Below, piece by piece: positions 10,572 through 19,755 of a stretch of 21,902 nt of DNA; positions within the stretch are counted from its first letter, which is position 1; each line of letters opens with the position of its first letter. Source of the DNA: Choristocarpus tenellus KU-1152 (lineage: Eukaryota; Phaeophyceae); assembly GCA_964200185.2 (NCBI GenBank), contig CAXNAD020000317.1:1-21902 (forward strand), given 5' to 3'. The position numbers were made by a program, and so were the translations under genes. Below the pieces are notes generated by a model that saw nothing but the letters and a program-made list of their open reading frames with translations, had not been told where the DNA came from and did not search any database.

Positions 10572-11392
10572 ACTGCTACTTCTAGACTTGAGGGACTTTT
10601 TTTCTCTCATAGGTGGCAAGTGGATAGGGCATATCTGCTCTTAATTCAGACACTGGTACAGCAGAAAGGGGCTAGCAGGGCGGAAGACAGGAGGGGGAAT
10701 AGGTTTTGTGGTATACGTACTTTGTGTATTGGCTTGACTTTCTGTAGGGTATGTATAGTTGCTGAGAAAGTCGTGCATATGGAAACTATCGTAATTGCCT
10801 CAGCATATCAGGTTAGACATTGGGGGTTCGTTTCTTGAAAACCAAACCACAGTACGTGATTAGTCCAGCTGACTACGACTGGGTCTAATCACCTACATCT
10901 TCAGTGCCGATGAGAAGATTTGGAGTAGCATCAGATTAGTGAAAAAAAAAATGTTGAGAAAGAGAACCCAACAAAAACAGTTCATCTTTATTTGGTAGAA
11001 TAATTGTTACATCCAGGGTTAGGGGTTGGGTGCATAGTGTGGGGAGATCTAAGTCCAACATCAGTGAGTGGGGGGGTGAGTGTAATATATGGCCTCGAAG
11101 TACAAACATACAAGCTATGCAACATGTGTAGAGACGTTGCTCTTGGTGTCTTGTTGGCATGCCCCTGTAGGAAATGTGATGTTACTCGGAGAGTATTTGT
11201 GGGGAACCGTACAAATTGGTGCCGAACTTGACGGGGCAGAGGAACAGCTACAGAATGAATGTATCATCTCATAGTCAGGCTTGGTGCTACGCACATTCAG
11301 GCCATCCTATTGGTGCGATTTCAATTTGTTTTTACCGTGTACACCCCTCAAGTTTGGACTCATCCATCCCGTTCCATCACAGATTCTCTCAC

Positions 11393-12167
11393 CCCTTCTC
11401 ATGCCGGGGATCAGCTGAATGTCCTCCATAGACAAGTGAGCCAATGACTCTAAGGTGTCAAATCCTTCAACCTCAAGTAGTTCTGCATATTTCCCGAGGG
11501 ACATACTCCTGGCCTCCAGCCACTTCCTCACCTCGAACTGCCCAACACTCCCATTCCCTTTGTCGAGAGTTGCATGTTGACCTCCATCAGGCAGAGGTAA
11601 TGTACTACCTTCTCCTCCACCTCTACATTTCATCTCTCGTCTTGACCCCCCCCCCTCCACTTCCTTCCCCACTTCTCCTCCTCCTGCTCTGCATTCATTA
11701 CTCTCTTGGCTGATGTTAGTCTCAACGTGGTCGCTACTGCTACCTTCACCAACCTGATAGTCTATCCCTTTCATTCTTCTCATTCCATCTCGACTGCTGC
11801 TGCTACCCCCGCTATTGCCATGGTTGCTGCCATCATCTCCCATATCACCCCCTCTTTTACCAGTATCACTCCAAGCAGCATCACCCGCCTCACTCATATT
11901 CACTCGTCTCCTTCTCCGATCAAATTCCCAGGGAGAAAGAAGTAGCCGATCTGCTCCTATTGTGTCTATGATCTCCTCCACACCATCTTTGCTGCTCTGG
12001 TTCCTCTGGTTGCTCTCCCCTTCAATAGTCACATCCAAACCCCAGGAGATGAGGATGGTTGTTACTCTGGCGAGAAAACCTGGAGTGAGCCTGGGCCAGC
12101 AGCCTGTAGAGAGCTTGGAATGGACAGTGTGTGTCTTTGTATCGCTGTGGGAAGCCCGAGCGGCCAC
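11393..12167 (-). CDS. SAM-domain gene, exon 1 (N-terminal, begins SAM domain)
   Basis: An open frame on the minus strand ending at donor AAGGG|GTGAGA. The first in-frame ATG is at 11895-11897 (M-S-E-A-G-D); the open frame continues upstream to 12167 without an ATG, so either translation begins at 11897 or an unseen upstream exon is spliced in. Counting from that ATG, residues 1-120 are Gly/Ser/Asp-rich and disordered. Residues 121-169 start a SAM domain: V-R-K-W-L-E, then K-Y-A-E-L-L-E, G-F-D-T-L-E-S-L, and L-S-M-E-D-I-Q. SAM domains mediate protein-protein or RNA contacts and often polymerise. The frame upstream of the ATG (I-S-W-G-L-D-V-T-I-E-G-E, L-L-L-S-P-W-E-F-D) also looks protein-like, so the true N-terminus may be longer. 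With all four exons the model is in frame over 2802 nt from the 11897 ATG. Confidence 0.7.
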
Positions 12168-12174
12168 CTTTGTG

Positions 12175-12718
12175 TAAAATGTACCATGGTACCGACAATG
12201 TACCGTAGTACCATTCAGGGTTCAGGTTAGGGTAAGGATTTGGGTCTAAGGGTCGAGGTGGGGGGAGTTGGGGTATGTAGCGACAGCTCCAGTGGCTTTC
12301 AATATTTCCTAACACAATGAGATAACATACAGGAGTGATATTGGAGGTTCAACTGTCTGTGGTAAAAAAAAGCAGCAGCAATAGACTGCTACTGTGTAAT
12401 GTGACATTAGGTTTGCAATCATCTTTGAAGCTGATCCTTGACTGGGCATTTTGAGGGAGATTGCAAGAGTGATGACATAAATCCATACTCTGACTGCTGT
12501 CTAATCTGGAAAACCCCGAATTTATGCCCACTAACAAGAATTTACTGCCTGTCAGTAGAGAGGTATGACACTATGTCAATTTTCTGTAATGGTGTAAGTA
12601 TTTCCACCTATATCATTAATGCTTTTCTGCGCAGTCATACCTTTCTGTCAACTCAAATTGAAGTACTTCCCTCATGAGAATATCTGGGAAACTTCACTGG
12701 GCATAGTAATGTACTTTT
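12175..12718. other. Region upstream of the SAM-domain gene
   Basis: Probable 5' region of the minus-strand gene. It contains a perfect 12 bp palindrome GTACCATGGTAC at 12181-12192, followed by a similar GTACCGTAGTACCAT phrase, and GGTTAGGG-like runs near 12222-12240. No promoter element can be assigned and no further exon was recognised. Confidence 0.35.
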
Positions 12719-12975
12719 GAGTGAAAGTATCTTAGAGGGTACGAGTTTTGCCCTGTTTGTCCATTTGGGGCTTGGCTTCCCACGGGTTTTTCAATGACAT
12801 TTTCCTACTCCAAAATGTTTCGGAGCAAATAAAATGTATACCTTATGAAAGGTGTGTCCGGAACAAGCGTATTTACACTTCCTAACAAGCATGATACCCA
12901 AAATTACATCAAAATCGCAACATTTTTTTTTTCCCCCAAATGGATGCGACTCTACCCTCTAAGATACTTTGACTC
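12719..12975 (+). mobile_element. Small inverted-repeat element, family A, copy 3
   Basis: It starts GAGTGAAAGTATCTTAGAGG and ends with the inverted form TACCCTCTAAGATACTTTGA. The interior matches the other copies, including GTCCATTTGGGGCTTGGC and GGTGTGTCCGGAAC. TTT lies on both outer sides, compatible with a 3 bp duplication but of low information. It is located upstream of the SAM-domain gene. Confidence 0.92.
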
Positions 12976-13899
12976 TTTTTTTCTTTTTTCGCACGATTTG
13001 CTTGCAGAACTCAGTGATTCACACTACCTTGATTCATGTGCTGCGTGTCCTTTTTGGTGATAATTGGGTGCATCGATTTCTGGCCTATAGTATCCTTGAC
13101 GAGGGGGGGGGGGTTAGCTCAGGCTGTCAATTTAGGGCTTGGTGGGGTGGAGTAAAACACCCCAGTTTGATGTCGTTTTGCTGGCGATTCTCCCTCGGAT
13201 TTGGTCCAGGCAGGGGAATGAAAGGAACTTGCATCCAGATTAATCAAATTCCCCTTACATCCGAGATGTTCCCTCTAACGATATGAAAATCACTACAAGG
13301 TAAACAAGGCTCTGAATGGACGCCTGATCCCCCCTCAAAGAAACTATGAACCTCTTTCCAGCCAAGTCTTGAAACTCATACTCAGAAATGCTCTTGATTC
13401 ACAGCACTAAATTTAATCGCCGATTTCAACCTAGACACTATCCCAGGAAGCAACACACTCTGTGTCAGAATTAGAGGACACAATTTCTAGTTTACAATTC
13501 TGGCTGCACAGCTTTCCTGACTCACTACAGTGCAACGGAAACATTAACTAGTAAGAACTTGGCCTCAGTGAAGAACGTGGAAATTGAAATCGCACAGGGA
13601 AAGTGTACAATCAGTGAGGTGATGACTTAATGAATAAAGCCAGGTAGAACCCTGGCTTCTGATTTTTCAGATACATCATTATTATTTAATCTTTGTTTTC
13701 TCTCCATGTTCTAGATAGAGAGATACCCCTATTTCATTAGGGCATGAAAAAAATACATAGTGAGTACAGCACACACACAACACACACACATAGAGATATA
13801 CATGCTTACACGGGACCATAATCTTAGTGGTTGAACATTGAAATGGTTTCTGGGATCCTAAGAAGATGACCTGAGCTGTATTCTAGGCATACCTTCATC
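12976..13899. other. Non-coding stretch with short CA repeat
   Basis: No convincing gene. It includes a run of ten G at about 13099 and an interrupted CA repeat at 13768-13790. A plus-strand frame at 12969-13286 begins in the T-rich end of the family A element and looks spurious. Confidence 0.5.
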
Positions 13900-14055
13900 T
13901 TACAAATAAATGTAGAAGCCCAGCCAAAGATATGCCCAAGGATGACTGTACTCCTGGAAGCATATGAAATTAGCTGTTTTCGGAACACCCAGATAATGAA
14001 ACCGTTGCCAGGAACCATCTGGCACCATGTTTATGTCATATCTCAAGTGTTTCTT
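13900..14055 (-). CDS. Candidate terminal exon following the nuclease-like exon
   Basis: On the minus strand, after acceptor GTGCCTCACAG, a phase 0 frame of 51 codons runs to TAA. It begins K-K-H-L-R-Y-D and ends in an aromatic-rich tail (W-A-Y-L-W-L-G-F-Y-I-Y-L) that could be membrane-associated. It joins the exon at 14096 through a predicted 40 bp intron. No family is recognised. An overlapping frame (13824-14018) also reads as hydrophobic sequence and ends near a possible donor AAG|GTATGC, so which frame is used is undecided. Confidence 0.35.
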   Translation of the reverse strand, partial: KKHLRYDINMVPDGSWQRFHYLGVPKTANFICFQEYSHPWAYLWLGFYIYL

Positions 14056-14095
14056 CTGTGAGGCACCACTACAGCTCAAAATCGAGTTCTCACAC

Positions 14096-14349
14096 CTGAA
14101 TCTCAAATGCCCCGACCCTGTCCCGCCTCCTAACTGTAAGGCCGGCTTTAGTACCACCTCCTCCCCCTACTCTCAGACGACTGGCCTGTTGCCGCCCTGA
14201 GTTCAGGTGTGCAGGTTTCAGCGTCACTGCTAATCGTATTGCGGATGTCCTAAGGCCATCAATTATGTAGTCTCGTGCTGCACAGGCGTTTTGGAGGTAT
14301 GCCTTGTCAGTGACAAAAAACATTGAGGAGAGTAGGTGAAAGGGGTACT
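14096..14349 (-). CDS. Candidate exon resembling the C-terminal end of an S1/P1-type nuclease
   Basis: A minus-strand frame bounded by acceptor CTGTAACCTCAG and donor ATTCAG|GTGTGAG, both phase 0. It begins Y-P-F-H-L-L-S-S-M-F-F and continues with A-Y-L-Q-N-A-x(3)-R-D-Y-I, then S-A-I-R-L-A-V-T-L. S1/P1 nucleases and trypanosomatid 3'-nucleotidase/nucleases end in a helix of the form Y-x(n)-G-x-R-L-A-x-x-L-N, and this segment resembles it, with Ala-Ile in place of Gly-x. After that comes a Gly/Arg-rich extension. The zinc-binding Trp, His and Asp motifs of the family would be in upstream exons; none was recognised up to about 14950, where family B and A elements intervene. This may therefore be a gene fragment. 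Confidence 0.35.
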
Positions 14350-14454
14350 GAGGTTACAGTTGCTTGCTGCTTGTGAGCGACAGTGTCCACCAAATTGGTA
14401 GGTGAGTTGCTCATTCACCATGCCTAAGCGCTATGGATAACATTGTCTGCATGC

Positions 14455-14456
<2 letters not shown>

Positions 14457-14487
<31 letters not shown>
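14457..14487 (+). repeat. GT microsatellite
   Basis: An uninterrupted (GT)n tract of about 31 bp, upstream (in minus-strand sense) of the nuclease-like exon. Confidence 0.97.
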
Positions 14488-14489
<2 letters not shown>

Positions 14490-14617
14490 CCATGTACCAA
14501 TGTAGAAACAAAACGTGGACTCCTCCATGTAGAAAGTACTTCAGGCTAATTTCTGTTCTAGTGCTGTGTAGAGTTAAAATGTAAGTATTATAGCACAGCA
14601 GTAATATATATCTGGCT

Positions 14618-14789
14618 CAAACTATCTGGGGGGGGTGGCAGCTGTCCACTTGGGGTCAATTACTTAATGTCGCGATTCTTGGGTGATTTGGTTGCATACT
14701 TCGGGTGGATAATGTAAACGCACTTTTCCTGATTTTGACCCGAAAGGTCACCCTGGTGTACACCCTCCTCCCCCCCCAGATACTTTCGG
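14618..14789. mobile_element. Small inverted-repeat element, family B, G-run ends
   Basis: The left end reads CAAACTATCTGGGGGGGG; the right end, read on the other strand, is CGAAAGTATCTGGGGGGGG. Together they form inverted termini of about 20 bp around a ~130 bp non-coding interior. A third end of the same kind is at 21871, next to the window edge. The terminal CAAAGTATCT is nearly that of family A. No target duplication was determined. Confidence 0.6.
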
Positions 14790-14946
14790 TCATCTATGAT
14801 ACTGTTCAAAGCTCAAATAATTAGACCTCCAGAATCTTAAGACGTAAAGTTCTGAAATTTGATAGGATGACATTACAAATAGCATTACTTTGTTCACCTT
14901 CAAGAAGCAATAGCCAAACAATACATAGACGAATATGATGAGTAGA

Positions 14947-15198
14947 GAGCCAAAATATCTTAGAGGGTAGGGCCGCATCAATTTGGGGGCCAAAATCCAA
15001 TGTTGCAATTTTGATGTGATTTTGGCTATTGTGTTTGTTAGGAAGTGTCAATAGCCTTGTTCCGAACACACCTTTTCATAACGCATCATCTTACCTACTC
15101 CGAAACATTTTGGAATAGGAAAATGTCATAAAAAAAATGAGATGCCAAGCCCCAAATGGACAAAAAGGGAAAAACTCGTACCTAAGATACTTTCACTC
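14947..15198 (-). mobile_element. Small inverted-repeat element, family A, copy 4
   Basis: Reverse-oriented copy, GAGCCAAAATATCTTAGAGG on the left and CCTAAGATACTTTCACTC on the right, the latter lacking about four bases of the usual terminus. The interior contains CCAATGTTGCAATTTTGATG and TTCCGAACACACCTTTTCAT. Open frames here on the minus strand come from the repeat. Confidence 0.9.
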
Positions 15199-16833
15199 AG
15201 GCAATCTAGGACTCACCTGGTGGAGTAATCTGGGACCTACGGTAGTGTGTTTCCCCAATAGAGTGAAGCATGAGGGAACACAAGTGGTGTGAGGCATCCT
15301 GCCTAATCGCTCCCTTCTAGTTAATTCTCTAGCAAGAGAGATACCCTATCTTGAAGGGATCTTTCTTTAGGATCTTTAGAATATATAGGGTCTTTCAATA
15401 CTTCTGGCTAAAGCCTTATACCTAAGTTTGAAATGAAACCCCTATAGGAGGCTGTGCGGAAGAAAGAAAAACGTGCACATCACAGCCAAATTGCTCCTCA
15501 GGGTGCGAGAAGTACAAGCACTCAAAGGCGGTCACAGGGGCACCAAACAAGCAATGACACCCTCCTTTAAGATCAAAGACGTCAGCATCGTCTTGGTGGG
15601 CAAGGACAAGGTCGACTTGTCTAGGAATGCCCTCCATACACATGAAAAACATTATAGTTTGAAGCATATAGATATGGTGTATCGTACAGAGTCCATACAA
15701 ACCAACACATTAACACCAAGGCCAAGAGTGAACCATGAACTTGTAAGCCTCGACATCATGAAGCAACAATGGCTCAGCAGTGCTTATCACTATCTGTCAG
15801 TATCATTGGTATGAAAACGAGGTGCATCAATCAAGAGCCAGGTCAACCTGTGCGAGAGGACCTCACTCGTTTGTGGACATCACAACAGATTACACAACCC
15901 CTATCATGATAGCACAATGAAGGTAATTTATGGGTAAGGGAAGAATTGAAGGAGTCACTCAGGTCCACTATCTCACTGTTTTCATTGTGTATCAAGCATT
16001 GAATATCATTGCTACAGTAAGTTCTGATATCAATATTTTGATATTTTGATGTTATCAAGGAAGGGAAAAAACGGCTCGAAAACTCATGTGGGGGAAAAAA
16101 AGGGTCAAACTGCCAATACCTGACATTTTTGAATGAGGCAGGGTAGCTCAGACAAACAGGTAACAAATAAGGACAGAACCGCAATGTATCACTTCATCTT
16201 CGGTCAAAGGGACAAGACCCCTTACAGAGTATCATTTCACTTATGTAAAGATTGCAAACCTAGGCAGTTTATCAATTACATCAGCACAGGTTGCAAGTAT
16301 GACCACTTGTACATTTATCGAGAGCTTACAGACCAACAACATTGCATGCTAAATTACACCACTAACTCTATATCAAAACATATTTCCCTGCGTGTTTCAG
16401 CCCATTGGGGCCTATCTTCGGAAGGACTATTGGTTTGTGAACTCCCTAAACATCCTGGGCTAACTGCCACACCACCAGGTTACACAGAAGCATTCTAGTA
16501 CGAGCCCTTGCCCTTAAATCTTTAGATCAGAACATTTGTTGGTGCTGTCCCTCCCTCAAGCATGATCGTCTCCAGAACCACCTGCACAGTCATCCACACA
16601 CCAGGGTGCTCAAGACCTCTGCGTGAAGCATAGCCCTGTGGATGACCAACTTCACTGATAATGCATGCAACACCATATGGCTCCTACTGGGGATTGTGTT
16701 CGCAACCTCCTGAGAATTGACAGATTGATGTCATTGCGGTTGCTTTTCCCTTCCGTAGCAAGTTGATTTCAGGATCAAGGATGCCCTAATGCTTCTGCTG
16801 CCTACCTATATAGTGTGCTTCCACATAGCTTTC
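15199..16833. other. Stretch with unexplained short open frames
   Basis: About 1.6 kb with no firmly assigned gene. A minus-strand frame at 15422-15700 reads like protein in its middle part (V-D-L-V-L-A-H-Q-D-D-A-D-V-F-D, then G-G-C-H-C-L-F-G-A-P-V), and a plus-strand frame at 16133-16498 is Cys-containing and fairly balanced, but no family is recognised for either. The part nearest 16833 continues a decayed transposase on the minus strand, with fragments such as D-P-E-I-N-L-L-R-K-G-K near 16770 in a frame with stops. Confidence 0.4.
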
Positions 16834-17061
16834 TCACACCCAACTGCTCAACCAGGAGACACTGAATGCGCCAGCAACTCTTTTCAAGTCCCTTTTGGCC
16901 AGAACACCATTCCTGAAGCTCACAAGGTGATCCACGATCACAGCCATTCCCTCTGAATCCGTTGGATTCTTCCTCTTTTGTATCTCGACATCCCTTGCTT
17001 GCCGAACATGGTCTGAGGCGGTCAGAAGGCCTCTGACTAGGTCATTAATTACATCACGTAG
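16834..17061 (-). pseudogene. Mariner-type transposase relic (N-terminal helix-turn-helix part)
   Basis: A minus-strand frame of about 75 codons ending in TGA at 16834. The latter part, N-G-V-L-A-K-R-D-L-K-R-V-A-G-A-F-S-V-S, fits the first helix-turn-helix of plant/stramenopile mariner-like transposases, where N-G-x-L-x-x-G-x-L-x-x-V-A-x-x-F-x-V-S is typical. Beyond the stop, pieces of the same family pattern continue in other frames (D-P-E-I-N-L-L-R-K-G-K; L-R-R-L-R-T-Q-S), so the gene has stops and frameshifts. No catalytic region was found. It is in the same orientation as the better preserved transposase at 17571-18671 but is a separate, older copy, since that one has its own N-terminus. 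Confidence 0.5.
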
Positions 17062-17501
17062 TTACAGTAGAACTATATGTACTCCTATAATGTTATATGC
17101 ATGGTTAAATTGTACTTCGAAGTAATAGTACTATGTGTATATCGCATATGTTGAATTAAGGTGGTAGAGGATGTCGCATGGCAAATATATTCGTCTCAAT
17201 GGCTCAGAAAAAACATACACTCCGGAGTACTTAATTCAAAGTATGCTAGTACAATGATTTTTGCGTCTGCCTTTTCATAATTACTACCTACGTGCCATAA
17301 GTCTGAGCCGCGCTGTCCATAACCTTTGACGATATTGATGAAATTCATTTCTGAAAGAAGATATGGAATCCTTGACGAATTTCTGGTTAGGGTCAGGTCT
17401 TTTTACTATCTTACTCCCCATCCATCACAATTTTATCACCCATAGAAAAAGCCTCCATGTCTACCTTTGGCGTGTTTTCAAGCTCACCATACAATTGCCT
17501 A

Positions 17502-18671
17502 TTCCTTACCCCTGAAGTCATTCCCCCCTTTGTATCTAAGCACTTGATTGTACACCACAAAAAGGAGCTGCTAAGACCTCTCAAGTGTGGTTTCATCATA
17601 CTCCTCATACTGTTTCTTAATGACCTTCATCATCTCCTTGACGGACCCAAACCGCTCCCCCATCACCTGGAATTTCAAAGATCTGAAGAAGCACAGGTCT
17701 ATGATATTGAGTTCGAGGGAGTTAGATGGCTGTGTCACGAGCCTAATCGACCACCCTTCAGTCCTCCCTGCCCCTGACACGATTTCTGGGTTGCCCTTGC
17801 CTGTGTGGGGGGTGGCACCGTCTTGCTGAACAACAACGTGCTTGCCCTGCGACCAAGGCATCTTGGTCTTGATTGCAGGGAGCAACTCCTCCGTGTACCA
17901 CTTCCTGTACCACAAATGGTCTAAAGTACAGTCCTGCTCATACACACCCCTCTTTTTGTTGTTCTTGCTTGTCCTGTCTGCTGTTTTTGGCACACACACA
18001 CGCCAAACACCAAGCTTTCCATCAAAGCTGTGAGCCGAATTTGGGTAGGCATTGGCTGCAATGATCATGGTACTGGGGATATGACTCTTATGCTGCACAG
18101 TAGGGGACCCTGGAAGGTCGCTATCATCCTCATGCGGAAATACCCTAACCCTTTCCCCATCAGCCATAACGTAAACCAAGGTTTCATCAACATGGAACGT
18201 GTTCGCCATGCTGGCGTACACACCACATTTCCGGTCCACTTGGTCGCAAACAAAGTNNNNNNNNNNCGTATCATCCAACCACCTGTTTATGGTGCTCATG
18301 CTATAATTCAGCTCCTTGGCAGCCACCTTCATTGTCACCTGACACTCTGTGGATGACCGATTATCGGAGTTGATACTATGTATTGCGGTCATCTTGGTCG
18401 GTGTGAGCTCTGAAGGCTGCCCACTACATACCGCCACCCCTAGGTCAAGCGTGTGGCCCCAAACGAGCTGATCAGTGATATTCTCCAAGAGCAATCTCAT
18501 GTAACGCTTAGGCACTCCAAACTCCGCTGCGAGGGCTGACCCAACGTGTCTTGGCAGTTTCTGCTCACCAGGGACCACTTCGAGGGCGTGCCGCACTGCA
18601 AATGCAACCCTGGTATTCAAGGATACTTGGGCAATCTTCCTACGCGGGGGGGTCGCTGGGGGGGTTGCCAT
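17502..18671 (-). pseudogene. Mariner-like DDE transposase with premature stop and assembly gap
   Basis: Transposase of the Tc1/mariner superfamily, expected to bind element ends and move them by DDE chemistry in the nucleus. The first ATG is at 18671 (M-A-T-P-P-A-T-P-P). Visible parts: a second helix-turn-helix (V-A-A-K-E-L-N-Y-S-M-S-T-I-N-R-W-L), first acidic site F-H-V-D-E-T, second Q-Q-D-G-A-T-P-H-T, and third S-N-S-L-E-L-N-I-I-D-L. The last two Asp are separated by 40 residues, close to the DD39D/DD41D groups rather than DD34D. TAG at 17571-17573 stops the frame after T-L-E-R-S; the frame then stays open for 23 codons ending in G-G-N-D-F, a C-terminal signature of these enzymes, before another stop. 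In relatives a Trp (TGG) is usual at the TAG site, so one substitution probably made it. Ten Ns at 18257-18266 lie in the frame, just after the helix-turn-helix. Alternatively the stop trims only a non-essential tail. Confidence 0.85.
18257..18266. other. Assembly gap (10 N)
   Basis: Ten unknown bases inside the transposase. The true length is unknown, so the frame across it is not assured even though it reads through as written. Confidence 0.99.
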
Positions 18672-18740
18672 GCAGACGTTATGACCGTCGATGTGCCCAG
18701 TTCTGGCCTCAAAATCACCCCAAAATACCCCTACTTTGAC
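18672..18740 (-). other. Possible transposon end / leader upstream of the mariner-like transposase
   Basis: On the minus strand, GTCAAAGTAGGGGTATTTTG begins at 18740, about 69 bp before the transposase ATG. Its first nine bases equal the terminus shared by element families A and B in this window. A matching inverted end on the other side was not clearly found; CAAAGTATGCTAG near 17234 is the only weak candidate. No TA flank is present at 18741, so the exact element boundary is uncertain. Confidence 0.3.
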
Positions 18741-18779
18741 GGCTTGAAGCACCCCAAGTTTGTACCTGATGATCCTTGA

Positions 18780-19321
18780 CCCCCACTTTTTCTGAAAGCT
18801 GAGATTATCAACCCGATTTCATTATGTGGTGTTATCGTCCGATTCGGTGCTGTTCTGGCTCAACGAGCCCAGATCCTTCGCGACACAAACTTATGGCACA
18901 GAGGCAGTATTAATTGGAAACAGTACTGTGGGAGGGTTGACTTCTTCTCACTATATGCTTTTCTTTTTAAGCAGCAACCACAGGCACAGGGTAGAGACGG
19001 GTCAAGACTGAGCGATGATGGGGTATATGCGACATGAAAGGCAAAGTTTTTTTCATCAATAGAATAGCCCGTATATATCACAATGGACCAATCAATATAA
19101 TCGCTTTCCCCATGCAACGTTTCTTTCATCCTTCCATCCTTCCTGACCTCCTCAATCTTGGCACAGTCTGTAAGTAACTACTTGAGTCATTGGCTTCACT
19201 GCTTGTTGCTTTGGCAACCCTCCTCCTCCTATCCCAGGATTGGGATTAGAGCGTGTTGCATTTTTAGCACATTGCTTTGAATTTCTGTATTACTACATTG
19301 AACATTTGGTGTGAACTTGAG

Positions 19322-19322
<1 letters not shown>
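18780..19322. other. Stretch between transposase and microsatellite
   Basis: No secure gene. On the minus strand an acceptor-like TTACTTACAG (19168-19177) is followed by an open frame (C-A-K-I-E-E-V-R-K-D-G) that could be a later exon of the CxxC gene, but the phase does not match that exon directly. The frame at 18860-19129 has no recognised domain. Confidence 0.3.

Positions 19323-19369
<47 letters not shown>
19323..19369 (+). repeat. TG microsatellite
   Basis: An uninterrupted (TG)n tract of about 47 bp, the longest simple repeat in the window. Confidence 0.98.
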
Positions 19370-19370
<1 letters not shown>

Positions 19371-19453
19371 CGGGCACGGGCGTGTTTCCATATTTGTTGA
19401 CTTCAATCGATTTCAAGAAAAGCCTTGCTGAATTTGGGAGGCTTTAAGAATCT

Positions 19454-19711
19454 GAGTGAAAGTATCTTAGAGGGTACGAATTTTGCCCTATTTGTACATT
19501 TAGGGCTTGGCTTCCCAAGGGTATTTTCAGGCCTTTTCCTACTCCGAAATGGTTTGGAGTAGGTAAAATGTATACGTTATGAAAAGGTGTGTACAGAACA
19601 AGGATATTGACTCTTCCGAGCAAGTATGATTGCCAAAATTATATCAAAATTACAACATTGGACTTTGGACTCCAAACGGACACGGTGCTACCCTCTAAGA
19701 TACTTTGACTT
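19454..19711 (+). mobile_element. Small inverted-repeat element, family A, copy 5
   Basis: It starts GAGTGAAAGTATCTTAGAGG and ends TACCCTCTAAGATACTTTGA. It is the best preserved copy in the middle, where CCTACTCCGAAA and TTTGGAGTAGG form a near-perfect 26 bp internal hairpin (19538-19563). It carries no gene. It lies just downstream of the CxxC exon, probably in an intron. Confidence 0.93.
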
Positions 19712-19755
19712 ATCTCAGAAGGTATCGATTACCATCTAGAGCCTTGCATACATAC

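Larger units (their letters stand above)
9083..11392 (-). other. Predicted intron 1 of the SAM-domain gene, interrupting the SAM domain
   Basis: A 2310 bp intron with donor AAGGG|GTGAGA and acceptor CTTCATGCACCCGCAG, phase 1. It holds a GA microsatellite (9591-9630) and family A copy 2 (10315-10571). Several short open frames lie within it, but none resembles a domain. Introns interrupting folded domains are common in eukaryotes. Confidence 0.65.

Noticed and set aside
17411-17608. Separate minus-strand gene overlapping the transposase 3' end
   Set aside because: It is a shifted frame over the transposase C-terminus. Its later part might be frameshifted transposase tail, but the match is too weak to claim.
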